Shown here in pieces: positions 49,770-61,215 of a stretch of DNA of 64,000 nt. This DNA comes from Vanilla planifolia (lineage: Eukaryota; Streptophyta; Magnoliopsida; Asparagales; Orchidaceae): positions 889,001-953,000 of the forward strand of contig JAIUJO010000145.1 of NCBI GenBank assembly GCA_023846275.1. Reading direction: 5' to 3'. Each line of letters begins with the position of its first letter. The first letter of the stretch is position 1. Below the pieces are notes generated by a model. It was not told the origin of the DNA and ran no database searches. It saw nothing but the letters and a program-made list of their open reading frames with translations. Both the position numbers and the translations under genes were made by a program.

Positions 49770-50700
49770 ATATCAAGGATACCTTTCTTATCGTAGTTGA
49801 AATGCATTCAAGAAAATAGGAAACCTCACTTGTTATGTTCATCTCAGATCCTACAGCTACATTTTTACGAAATAATTCACATAAGTCACTGTTTGTTTAT
49901 TCAAATATGTTACCATCTAAATAATGTTAGACTACAAGACATTAATCAATGGAATCCTTGATGAACCAAGTTCTATCTACATTCCCAACCTAAAATAATT
50001 TGAGTAGAGATCAATATTGTTTGATATTTCAAGATCTTTGTTTGTCAACAAATTTTACTTTTCCAAAGACTTTTATTTCTTGTAAATCTACCTTTTTGAC
50101 TCGATGCATAATTTCATCAAACACACATTGAGTTGATTCCATGACAACTAAGTTTCCTTGCTAAATATCTTATGGGTTTATCTATTTGAAGAATATTATA
50201 AAGGGATAGCATCCATTATCTTTGTTTCGAATCTCCAATTCCTATCTACTTATTTATGTGGCTCTACTATCAAAATATGTCAAAGCATTCATAGTTTAGT
50301 TTCTTGTTCCTGAAATGAACCTATAATATTTTATTCATATTTCGTTTGATAATAAATCAATTCAGACATTGAGATTATTAGAACGGCTGACTTATTAAGA
50401 CATTATGATTTAAGATTCTATATCACAAAAGAAAAAGTAAAAGTAGCTTCGAAAGTTTTAATAAGGAGATTAAAATTGTTTGATATATAACATAGATGAA
50501 GCTTAATATAATTGAATGATGTATGCTATATACATATAAAATAGAATGAACTTTACTATATTTGTTATTGTGGCACATTGATAATATGATGTTATAGTCC
50601 TAAGCTAGCTTGGAGAAGTGAAGAAGATTAAAAAAAATATTTTTAGGTGAAGATGCTAAATTAAACCTAATTGAAAATGAGGTTTCCTACCATAAAAACT
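49770..50700 (-). pseudogene. Ty1/copia integrase-to-RT fragment, copy B (internally deleted)
   Basis: Integrase C-terminal sequence, with spacer, runs from about 50,700 to 50,100 on the - strand and ends in ESTQCVFDEIMHR (about 50,135-50,097). After some 35 codons (VDLQEIKVFGKVKF in between) it joins an RT C-terminal half: VGNVDRTWFIKDSID near 49,975, then a degraded YVDD box read as YLDGN, IFE-TNSDLCELF, and a GEL-x-YFL-type segment near 49,830. A second, fuller RT follows at 49,530. So the RT palm is present twice in this relic, and the first time it sits at the same odd junction as in copies 2 and 3 at 1-2.4 kb. Confidence 0.75.
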
Positions 50701-52030
50701 AATATTTTTCTTTTTATAAAAAATTTTTTTTGCAAAAATAAATAGGTCAAATATTTGTTGAAAAAATATTAAGGCTCATGCGGTATGGCCAAATTTATTG
50801 TATTGCATAAGTATTCAAAGCTTACATCATTTTTTTTCAAAAGGTTGTGTGACACATATTATAAGTAACTATTGTTTAACAACACGTTCTAGGCCAAAAT
50901 AGAAATCAATGAAAGAGAATATTTAAAATAGTTAGGAATATGTTAAGTCTAAATTTTTTTTTTCTGTTGTAGTTAGGATAAGTATTTGACTTTGAATTAA
51001 TTTGATTACTATAATATTTGCTAATCTAGAATAGAGATGACACCTTATATGTATTATATAATATATTGTGCTATTATCATTGTACTAATATTAACAAATT
51101 CACAATTCTTTTCTTGATATTGATATGATTTTGAAACGATTAAGAAGATCCACCTAATCAAAGCAAGAATTAAAAAAGAAAAGGTTTACTCCATGCATGT
51201 TTTCATAAGGAAATAAAAAAAGTGGATTGTTAGGAAGAGGTTCATGTATTATGAAAGGTAAGTCCAATAAAATACATTATAATGTTTGGAAAATGAGGAT
51301 AATTAAAGACATAATTTTCTACTTTATATATTATTGAAATAAATGGTTACATTACTTACAATATCGTTTTGTCATTATTGCTTGCCCGGGAACAAACTAT
51401 ATTTTTCCTTTTTGATTTAATAAAATTTGTTGCTAATACTACTTATATATTTAAACATGACCAAAGTAGCTAGATGATCCATCCTTGATTATTTCAAATG
51501 GATAGGCCAATGGGTTTCATTGCATGGGAATTCAAGAAAACAAAGAAGGATAGCACTCCATGTTGAATGTATAATGGATAAGTTATACTAACTAGTAGGT
51601 ACTTGGGAAGTAGAGGAAGAGTTTGTTTCGAAGCATCCCAATATTTTTTAAATTGAATTATTAAATTCTTATATGAAGGGAAGTTTACAAAATATTCAAT
51701 AAACTTCAACATTTTTTTGACATTTGTTGGATAAATGTAAGTGCATTTAAACTTTTTTTGAATGTGATTAAATAAAATTTCCATTTGTATAATTTTTAAT
51801 AATATCAATAAAAATATTAATTGAAAAAACTAATAATATAGATGAGAAGTCAAATATGGTAGAACAAATGAAAATGAACCTTAAATAATAATTCTTCTTC
51901 AAATTGAAATTGAGATGACAAAAAAAAATACCAAAAATTCCTAAAAATAATACTAATTTAATTTTAAGGAAATTTTTAAAGAAACATATTAAAAGAGCCA
52001 AATTATTTTAGAAATATATGAATTTTTTTA
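50700..52030. other. Duplicated non-coding stretch of copy B
   Basis: Partner of 24,530-25,828. Open for 104 codons on the - strand at 51,808-51,494 (contains SYKN and a P-L-L-P-K segment), but the partner is broken there. No domain recognised. Confidence 0.45.
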
Positions 52031-52647
52031 CTAAAATAAACAAAACTTGGAGTAGTTTTTTTAAATTTGTCAAAAAATCGTCTAAAAGTCTTTTGCAATT
52101 GAATGTGCAAGAAGTAGTAATCTTCGTAAGTTTTTTATCACAATGGATATATAATATAATAAAAATTATTCACCAAATAAGGAGAATCGTAAGATGAATG
52201 CAACTAATGACAAAGTTGTTATAATTAGGAATAAAATGGAGAATTATTATGAAGGTTAGGAAGAGGCAAATAGATTGGATAATTGTGAAAGTGCCTTTAA
52301 GGAAGGAGAAGGAACAAGTTTCATGATTGTATGATGCTTTTTGGATGAAGGAAGGTTAGTCACCCCTTAAAGGTGGATTTAATCTTCTAAAAAAATAGTA
52401 ATGATTGAAGTCAATACATGTGTCACAGAAGACATTTAATGTTCTTAATAATTCTTTTACTAGTCATAGAGTTTTGCAATGGTAATGTCGTGAGGTAGAT
52501 GAGACATTATTTCAAGTGGGTATCAAATGATCCCATAAATGGATAGAATGGTTCAACATTGTTGTAGAAAGGAGACTAGCACGATCAAATGATAATCAAT
52601 GGTTTTATGATAATTTCATAAAATATTTGATGGTTTAATGTTTTAAG

Positions 52648-54235
52648 TTTTTGACCCCTAGTCATGGTACTTCGTTTGATACTAACAAATCTTATGAATT
52701 AGTACAAAATTTGTTAAAGAGAATTTTTAAATTTTTAAAGTCTAATTCTCGTGTTCATAAGAGAATTTAAAAAACAGGAGTTATGGTTTACATTTAAGAA
52801 AGAGGTTTACTTTAAAGTTAATTTTAGTTATTTTAATTTTTTTATTAGATGTTAAGCTTTATTGAAATCACTTATATAAGGTACAAAAATTTAGTCGCAC
52901 TTAAATTATCCATCTTAAAAAGGTATTAGGATTCTATAATCTTGGTCATATCTTTACCATTCAAAAATCATTTTATTCTTGTCATACCTTTGAAAATTCT
53001 CTTTTCAAAAATTGTTGTAAAAATTGTATTTTAATTATAAAAATAAATTTGTAAAAAAATCCTAATATATTTAAAACAACAAAAAAAAACTTATTACTAA
53101 AAAGAACCAAAAGGCATACTTAGAGCAATGCATGATTACAGCTAATAAGGCTTATCATTTCAATAAATTATCTCTAAAAGCTACCAAATAGTTTTGATTC
53201 TTTCATAACTCAGGAATCCAAACATAACTTACCTCTAGAGCATAGCAAGGGGTGGCCAAAAGCAAAAAAAAATGCAAAATGTGCAATGTAGGAAAGCTCT
53301 AGTAAAGGAATAATAATCCATCATTTATTCATTATAAAACTAAAAAAACCTAAATCTATTTCACACAACTGTACTGAAAATTATGCGAGTGTTTTTTCTA
53401 TCCAATAAGAAAACAATGTGATCGAATGATTCAAATCTCATCCACTTATAAAAAGTCTTATTTAGATTATCATATCCAATCACATAAATTTGAGAACTCA
53501 TTGTCCATGCTTTATGTTCATGTAAAAGCTAAATTTAACAGCAAAATAATGATTTAGATTTAGTGGTTCATATCAAATCCAAATTTACAAATAGTGCTTT
53601 AATATTATCAACTAAATTGAGAAGGTTTCACAATCGAATGGTTTAAGAGCCTTTCGATCTAGTGGCTCCTTTGTACTGAGATTTTTTAGGTTTTTTTATT
53701 TTTATACCTTATTAATTAAAACTATAGTGGATTTTTTAATTTAATAATATTTAGTGTTTAGTTGATTTGGAAAGTGCTTTTAGTCATTAAAAATATTTAT
53801 AAATAAGTGAATTCTTCAACAAGATTGACTGATAAAAATTTCTACAAAATCTGAAGAAAACTTTTTAAGCCATTGTATTAAAACATTTAGTTGTCAATGG
53901 TCATTAACATTTACCTAAGGTAAATACTTCAGTCATTAAACAAGTAATCTCTACTTTCTTCTCAAATAAGCTAACTTCTAAATTTTCTTTAATTATAATT
54001 TATTTAATTCTCGCACATAGATTACAATATCCTTTCCTCAAACATAAGATTTTTTTTATTAATTTACACTTTGTGTCAGCAAATTATTTTATGCTATTAC
54101 CAAGATTATTATGTTGTATGATCGTAGTAGTGTATTTCTATTATTTAGTTATGAGGCTAGCTCTTTTGGAAAATTGCTTTATATGAGTAAGAATACTATC
54201 TCAATTACATCAAAATGCGTTGGACATAAAACGGT
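52648..54235 (+). repeat. LTR-like direct repeat, left member
   Basis: About 1.59 kb, recurring at 54,931-56,480 (step about 2.27-2.28 kb). Both begin with a TTGACCCC block followed by a gttttgtttga-like run, and share gatcaaatg-type runs, tccatcatttat, and tactttcttctcaaat (53,952 and 56,224). The first part also matches 26,246-26,330 at the end of copy A, where ttttgaccc begins the same block, so copy B ends inside this repeat. Its size and start fit a copia LTR. Confidence 0.65.
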
Positions 54236-54309
54236 TTTTTATCTCAAATCAAATAATTAAAATAAAATATTATATTTTAAAACATTGATGAATGAATTCC
54301 AACAAAAAT

Positions 54310-54328
54310 TATATATATATATATATAT
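54310..54328. repeat. TA dinucleotide microsatellite
   Basis: An uninterrupted run of alternating T and A, about nine units, between the two LTR-like repeats. Confidence 0.95.
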
Positions 54329-54734
54329 TTGTATTAATAGGATTTGTTAAATTAAGTTTAGAGAATTAAAATGAATAAATAAATAAATAAAAATTGTTAA
54401 AAAAACCTAAATCCTTTAGATTTAGAATGGATCTTCCAAATGAAAAAGTTATAGATGAAATTATGATTAGTGTTAAACTATAATCTTTCATAACAATAAT
54501 CCATTGTAACAAATTTTAAGACATCGATTACACAAGGTAGCTTAAATAACAAATTTTGTTAATAGTTAGAAAGAAAACATTAATTAATTTTGAAAGAAAT
54601 TATGCAATTCCTAGATCATTAGATATAGGTACAATTTGAAGGTAATAGACATAAAGAAATTGATTAGCTTGTTGATAATTTTAAAAAATTGTAAATTTGT
54701 GAACAATTTACAAAATATTGATTAACTCTATTTT

Positions 54735-54928
54735 AAGCGATGACAAAGTGGGGGAGAATAGAAATTGACATATTAAAATAAGCGTAAATTTTCGGTGAAC
54801 ATTAATCTAGTGTGACGTACATGTGAGGGAGCTTATCCTAAATTGTTATGGATTTCTTTTTTTATAAATAATTTATGTTTTAATGAATTTTATTAAAAGT
54901 TCTATTATAATTAAGAAAGAGAGATTGT
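54735..54928 (+). promoter_or_regulatory. Polypurine-rich tail typical of a SIRE-like copia 3' end
   Basis: Three purine runs come in series before the right LTR-like repeat: gatgacaaagtgggggagaa (54,740-54,759), gagggagcttatcc (about 54,826-54,839) and aagaaagagagattg (54,913-54,927). The last stands directly before TGTTGACCCC, where the LTR-like repeat begins. In SIRE-type copia elements of plants, repeated GGGGGAG-type runs, one followed by agcttat, precede the 3' LTR. This is from memory of the family and not from alignment. It suggests that 52,648-56,480 is a collapsed or non-autonomous element with about 0.7 kb of internal sequence. Confidence 0.5.
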
Positions 54929-54930
54929 TG

Positions 54931-56480
54931 TGTTGACCCCTTCTCCTGATGTTTTGTTCAATGATAATAAACCCTTACTAATGAATTTGTTTAAATAAAT
55001 TTTAAATTTTGAATAGATGATACTTCTATTCAAGGAAAAGTTTGAAAAGAAAGAAGAGCAAAGGTGAAATTTTTTGATGATCATTTTGCTTGGATTAACA
55101 AGTAACTAAGAAATATTTTGAATTCAATTTTAGATATCATAATTTTATTTTTATTAGAATGTTAATCTTGATTAAAATCACTCTATCAAGGCACAAAAAC
55201 TAACTTTTATTTAAATTAATCATTTTAAAAGTAATATTAGGATTATAAAATCCATAGCAAATGTCAACCATCTAAAGAATTAGTTTATTCTTAATCATAT
55301 AATAAGTATTTTTATATCAATGAATTATTTCAAAAAATGTATTATAATTACAATAACTAATTAGTAAAAAAAATAATATAATGAAATTAATAAAAAGAAC
55401 AAATCTATCACTAATAATAATCGTAAGGGTTCGATTAGAGCATAGCTTCTTAATGTGGATAGTTAGGTTTATGAGATTAATAAAATAACAAAAAAAATCA
55501 TCAAATAATTTTATTTCAATAAATAACTCACATAACAAATTTAAAAGTGTATGAGTGTATTAGCAATAAGGGAAATCAATTCAGAGTGAAGGAGGGGGTT
55601 ACTAAACCCATACAATGCGCATATTATTTTGCATAAGAAAATTCTTATAAAGTAATAACAATCCATCATTTATGCATTGTGGGACTAAAATGCGTAACCA
55701 TTTTGCATGACTTTAATCAAAATTAATAGAGTGATTCTATCATCAAATCATGCAATTATGTAATCAAATGATCATAATCTCATTAGCCTTTTGGAAACAT
55801 ATAGTTAGATTTGTTATTTGATAATATAATTTCATGATCGATCACCACTTGTTTTATCCATGCATAAGAGCTAAATCTTGTCATTATATCACAATTTAGA
55901 TCTACTGGTCCAAATCAAATAGTGCTTATTTAATCCAAGTAATCTGATCATGTTTTAGCATGATCAAATGATCTAGGATCCTTTATATCAAGCGATTTTT
56001 ATGTAATGGCTCCTTTAGCCACTATTTCAAGAAGATGGAATTTTCATAATTTATCCATAGTGAATAATTGATCAGTTTGGTAAGAACTTTTAGTAACTAC
56101 AAAAATGTTTATAAATTAGTTTGGTAAGAATTTTTCAAGTGATGATATTTAAGCCATTAGCACCCAGTGCTCATGATCACATGAATATGCTTTGTTTGTT
56201 ACATATCTCTCTCGAAATCTTTACTTTCTTCTCAAATGAGTGAAGTTCCGAATTCTATTAATTAATTAATTTAAAATACTTTTACCTCATCAAAAAATTT
56301 TAAGTGTAAAGTTTTTGTTTATCTTAATTTTTATTTCTCATTACAAAATTATTTTATTTTTGTCCAAGTTTGTTAGGTTGTGGGGCCATAGTAGTCAATT
56401 TCCATTTTTTTTTATTGTAAGGTTATAAGCTACCAATCATTTGGCAAAAGTGTCATATTACTCATATTCGTTTTTTAATA
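54931..56480 (+). repeat. LTR-like direct repeat, right member
   Basis: Partner of 52,648-54,235, following the polypurine run. Shared blocks include acccatgg/aaccca-type parts near 55,600, gatcaaatgatc near 55,760 and 55,965, and the catcaatttatgcattg part near 55,660. A 73-codon frame on the - strand (55,317-55,538) is AT-driven and not taken as a gene. Confidence 0.65.
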
Positions 56481-56749
56481 TCTTCTTTGGAGAAGATAAA
56501 GGCTTCATTTTAAGATGAATCTTTTGAAAATCATTGGCTTATCATTTCTTATTTATACAAATATTTTGATATCCTTTTAAAAATTTATTACGAAAAGAAA
56601 ATCAACATATTTTAAAATAGAGAAAATTTTTAATATTTAACTTTAATATTTAATAAAGCTCACTTTTAAAGAGATACTTATGTTTTTTTAAAAAAACATA
56701 TTAAATCATTCTTTTAAATATTCCCCAACAAGGCATTTTTATTCCTAAC

Positions 56750-58060
56750 AATTCACTCCTTCCATATTAAATAACACATCAAATGACATATGATGAAATT
56801 TAGATTTATAAGAATGGGATGAATTATTACGAATAAAAATTTAGGTTTCTAAAAAAAATACTTAAATAAAGTTTTTGATAGTATTTTATAAAAAGTTTAA
56901 ATTTAAATTAAAAATTTTACCTTTTCTTTAATAATAATAATTTATAAAAAACATGAAATTGATAAAGAAAAATTAAATGACAATGGAGGAAAAACATTTT
57001 TTGATATAATCAAAACAAGTTGTTGTAGATTTACAATAAAATAGAATGACAATAGAGGAAAAACATTTTATGGCATGAAATATAAATTAGTACAACCAAA
57101 ATCTTATGGTCAATGAAATGAAAGAGGTGCAACTATCTTAATTAAATCAATTAAGAGTAGATAATATTAATAACTTAATTGACTTGTGAAAAAAGCTATA
57201 ATTAAGAGTTTTATGACTAAAAGAAGTAGCAAAAGTGGTGACAATTATCTTGTGCTGCTGTGGTTTAAAAATTTTGTTTATATTACATAAACATTTATCA
57301 ATCCATTTTTTTCAACACTTTCCATATTCATAGACCTTTTCTTATAGCCAAAAAAATTTACTAAATAAGAAAAAAGCATTACTCTATCGTATATCTTTTT
57401 ATTTTTTGTTAAAACATTGTTATTGAAATAAAATATTATAAAAGCTTTAAAAAAAGCTTAAAGAGATGTTGCATATAAGTCACTCAATTAGATTGAACTC
57501 AGACTATTTGTTTAAGAAAACTGCATGCTGAATGATTGAGATTTGTTGAGGGTGTTTAAAAAAAGAATTTGATCAGAACCATTAAATCTATCTTAATGTG
57601 ATGCCTAGATTTATGATGCTTTATAAAACAAATGGAAGAGATTCAAATCATTTGATTTTGAAACTACACGATCAGAAGGTTCTAGTTAGTCGCATAATTT
57701 GGAAGCATATTGTCTAAAAAGAAGGCTTTATTTTAAACTTACATTATGAATGTGAATATAGCTTTTATATATTTAAAGCTTACATGTTCCTCAAAGTCAA
57801 GCTTATTTGTGGTTGATTACCCCATGGTTTGCTCAAAAGATCATTACTCATGTTATCAGTAAAGATTTAGAAATTGCATATGTGGACACCGGAGTATTAA
57901 CCCATTATAACGACCTAAAACATTGTTCACAATTGCAGTTAGTATCGCAATTGACAGACGAGTTTTGGGCCATGCATTCCAGACCTCTTAACGATAGCAA
58001 GCATTTTTAGGTGATGTAAAGACATTTGGTTCTTTTATTAATAATAAGTATTATTTCAAT
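56750..58060 (+). repeat. Direct repeat with partner at 62.6 kb, left member
   Basis: Matches 62,600-63,790. Anchors: tatcttaattaaat near 57,136 with 62,850, attcatag...ttactaa-taagaaaaaa near 57,330-57,370 with 63,063-63,110, and the ends gttgattaccccatggtttgctc near 57,813 with ggttagcaaccctttagtttgct near 63,568. The right 250 bp are richer in G+C than the surroundings. A 67-codon frame (57,807-58,010) lies there but is not kept in the partner. Could be LTRs about 5.75 kb apart, or a dispersed repeat. Confidence 0.6.
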
Positions 58061-59394
58061 TAGCATTATTTTTTAATTAATTAATACGATTATATTGGAC
58101 ATTTTACAAATGTTATTGAAAAAATCCTAAGCTATAATAAAATAATAAAATGAACTCAAGATAATAAAGAAAAAGAATAAAGCTTTTTAATACCAAATAT
58201 TTTATAAAATATTAATTTTAATAAAAATTTAATTTTTGCATGTTTTGATAAATATTTCAATCAAGCTTGTCATTTTAATCAAAGTAAATCTAAAGTATCT
58301 AAATTTAATTCAAAGGGTGTCTTTTGATAGTTTGTTACTCCAACTAAAATAGTTTTTATAGCATTTTTCTTATGCTACACTTCTTCAAGTTATTGCATTA
58401 ATACAAAACTTATGTATATAAAATTAAAAAATTAATTTAAATATTTTCTTAAAAGTACTTATAGTTTATTATCAACAAACAAAATATTATGACAATAGGT
58501 CAATAACATAATAATATTTTAATTTTGATTGTAATAAAATCTTCAATAAAATTGATAAAAACATAAATTATTTATAAATGGAACATACAATTATTTAAAC
58601 ATAAACACCCCTTACATGTTTGTCATTACTTGGTTAATCCTCTCTTTTAATTTATGGTTATTCCTTTCAAATTATTTCAATTTTTATTCTTTTTTATTTT
58701 TTCTTATCATTTGTAGTTAATCTAAATTTTGTAAATTATTAATACCCTAAATTTTTATGAAGTTTTCTAGAAATTGTTGAAGTCGTTTAATTTTTTAAGA
58801 AAGCCACTTAACTCCAATTACACTTTATTGAATAGACTAGCTCACATAATTTCTTTCAATTTGAATTAGTTTTTTTTTTGTAGCAATTATTAAGACAAAT
58901 TATTTAACGTATATTGTATTATTATTGACTAAAAATTTACAAAAAAAGATTAATTGTTATGATTGTAGGGTTACTCTTATGTTTGATGAATCAAGCTTTA
59001 ATTTTTTAACATTTTATCGTAATAAACTTATTTACTACAAAACTAGTTTACATGTAAAGAATAAGTCAAGCATTTTTTAAAATGGTGGACTAGTAGTATT
59101 CAAAGTTTCTTAGATTATTCTGCAAGCTTCAACAATTGAAGACATGTGCATTAGTTTGATAAGATTTTTTCACTATAAAATAGAATGTTAGCTTGTTTAT
59201 TTTGAGACAATCTTTTTTCATATAAACCTCAAATCATATTTTGGCATCCAAATTATTCAATCATCTTCTTGATTTAACAAGTGAATAGGATTATATTTTT
59301 TAATCTCTTAAAGTTTTTATTGGTTTAAATGTTACTTAAACTGTTGATTAATTGAAGAAACATGATTCCTATTTTTTATCATTTTTTTCATTGT
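58060..59394. other. AT-rich stretch without genes
   Basis: Nothing recognised in either strand. Many short T runs and A runs, no repeated block that I can pair with other parts of the window. Confidence 0.5.
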
Positions 59395-59790
59395 TAAACC
59401 ATACTCTCGTATTTTTGTCAAATTCAATGTTAGGTTGATTCTTAAACTTTAAATAAATTTAAAAAATAATTCTATTAAATTTTTTATAATGAAATAAAAA
59501 AAATTTAAGCTACATTTTAATTAGGCTAATATGCAAACTTCATGGGCTGAGCTTAAGCCCAAGTAGTCATTTGTAGTAGATATTTCCTTGGCTAAACCAT
59601 ACTCTTATATTTTCCCCAAAGTTTATATTAGGTTGATTGTTAAAAATTAATTAAATTAAAAAATATTCTATTAAAATTTTCATAATTAATTAATAAAAAA
59701 TGCTAAGCCACATCTTGGTTATGTTAAAATGTAAAGCTCTTGGACTGAGCTTATGCTAAAGTGAGAATTTATAAGTGTGGGGACTAGCAA
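59395..59790 (+). repeat. Tandem dimer of a 198-bp unit
   Basis: Unit 1 (59,395-59,592) and unit 2 (59,593-59,790) both begin taaaccatactct, continue with ttaggttgatt, a-rich parts ending in gctaca or gccaca, and end with a gggctgagctta / ggactgagctta block. A short inverted pair (gggct and aagccc) lies around the end of unit 1. Only two units are visible. No coding potential. Confidence 0.85.
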
Positions 59791-60776
59791 CTCCAACAAA
59801 ATGAGGATAGAGCAATCTACTGTATTGCTAAATCTAGTTCAGCTATATAAGACCCAAAATTGACATGTAGTTCTATAACCATAAGAGTTAATTAGATCAA
59901 CAAACAATGAACACACAAGTTGGAGCCGATCCCCTTTATCTAACAAAATAGTGTCATGGAAGTGCTTATAAGGAGAACATCCTTTACATAGTAAGCATTA
60001 TGGGACTATTCTTTGCTACTTTATTAACTTCAAAAATTGTGAGTGCTCATTACTATATGATCACTCTTTTTTTTGTTGGCATAGAGGAGATTGCCTTTGC
60101 CATTATGTAATGATCTCAATTGATCCAACACTCAATTTGATGAGCTGATTAAAGGGTTTCAACATCATCCACTATAAGTGATTGATCGTTACTTGACATC
60201 TAATGGCCATCAACTCATCTGACTCCATAAGATCATTTTTCTCGTGAAAAATCTATTCATCATGTGGCTTTAAATAATCCATTTTGATCCATATGGATGA
60301 GATCATTATTGATTTTATGGTTGATTGATAAAACGATTTAGATCTCATCCAATTTGATTGAATGGCCTAGATCGAATCCAGATTGAAACAAAACTCAAAA
60401 GTCATATACCTTTACAATGACTAATGGGATGGTTGTAATCTCCTCTGAGTCGATCCAATGACAATAGTAAATCAAGTCTAATGGCTAAATAACTTCTGAT
60501 GATATATGTCATTGAAATAGTCAATTTACAATTTTGAGCAATTTGGAAAAGCATTTTAGGATGTTTCAGAGCAGCTTTTTCAGAAAGCTTTTGCTTGATT
60601 TTTTTAATGGCTATGACCAAACATTTTTTATAAATACCAAATTAATATGAATAAAATTACTATTGAATGTGGGTAGGATTTTAACACCTCAAAGAAGTGT
60701 TGAATCGTATTCTATTGACATAAATTTCTTCTAACAGTACTCATGGACTACAACTTGAAATTTTAAATTCTTTGAG
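59790..60776 (+). promoter_or_regulatory. Possible LTR U3 region with TATA-like site
   Basis: The run ctatataagacc (59,842-59,853) is a good TATA-like site about 0.93 kb before the intron-like element at 60,777. In between are gatcgaatcc and gatctcatcc-type runs (60,250-60,390) like those in other LTR-like parts of this window. No gene; a 72-codon frame on the - strand (60,402-60,620) has no domain. Its role as a promoter is inference from the R/U5-like sequence downstream. Confidence 0.3.
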
Positions 60777-60924
60777 GTAAGCCTAATTCTTTTAAGATTC
60801 TATTTTTTGAAAGCTTGTTATAATTTTTAGTTGTTTAGTGCTTTTATATTAATAAAAAGCAAGAAAAAATTTGTAAAACTTTAACAAAAAGTTTTTTATT
60901 GATTTATTTTTATTTTTCTTTTAG
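60777..60924 (+). other. Intron-like element in a putative LTR leader
   Basis: A 148-base stretch begins with gag|GTAAGC and ends with the pyrimidine-rich run tttttatttttcttttAG|gttgag. Both ends match plant GT-AG splice sites very well, the stretch is AT-rich as plant introns are, and 148 bases is a usual plant intron length. The following sequence looks like the R/U5 part of a copia LTR. No transcript is known to me, so splicing is not shown. Confidence 0.4.
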
Positions 60925-61215
60925 GTTGAGTGATCGAGTATTTACTCAAGCGAAAGTTGGATTTGATCTCTAAAAAGGCTGACTTGGGGTTGGTCTCATA
61001 AAAGCCTTGGTTATAGTCGAACCTACAAAAGCTAGTAAGTTACACCTGAATCATAGGAAAAAAATCTCAAATGGCTTTGAGGTGAATCGTAAGAAAAACT
61101 CTCAGGTTATAACTATTTTACTAGTACAGATTTTCTCAACCTCGATTTGTGGTGGACATAGGTTCTAATATGAACCGATCCAATTATTAATTTTGGTGTA
61201 CCATGTCAACTTCCA
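60925..61215 (+). mobile_element. LTR R/U5-like region of a copia-type element
   Basis: Contains gatttgtggtggacatagg (61,143-61,161) followed by tgaaccgatcc and then ttggtgt. Plant LTR retrotransposons of the copia class often carry GTGGACGTAGGC then CCGAACCAC then TCTTGTGT near the end of the LTR, and the order here is the same with C-to-T and G-to-A changes. The preceding gtcgaacc and gaggtgaa blocks also recall this region. The exact LTR ends are not visible. This rests on remembered family patterns and should be read as probable. Confidence 0.45.

Larger units (their letters stand above)
39130..52760 (+). repeat. Long segmental duplication, copy B
   Basis: Partner of 14,850-26,340, same order and direction. 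It starts with one M2 unit (39,130-39,480). It contains an AT-rich block (about 41,230-43,900), an extra part with two long direct repeats (44,100-47,430) that is absent from copy A, the copia relic on the - strand (48,040-50,700), and the duplicated flank up to 52,760. The M2 unit here keeps a local patch richer in G+C (39,310-39,400) than the other copies, so decay has not been even. Confidence 0.75.

Noticed and set aside
57807-58010. A 67-codon frame in a G+C-richer patch, at first sight a real small protein.
   Set aside because: The repeat partner near 63.56-63.76 kb has no matching frame, and the patch is the end of a repeat.
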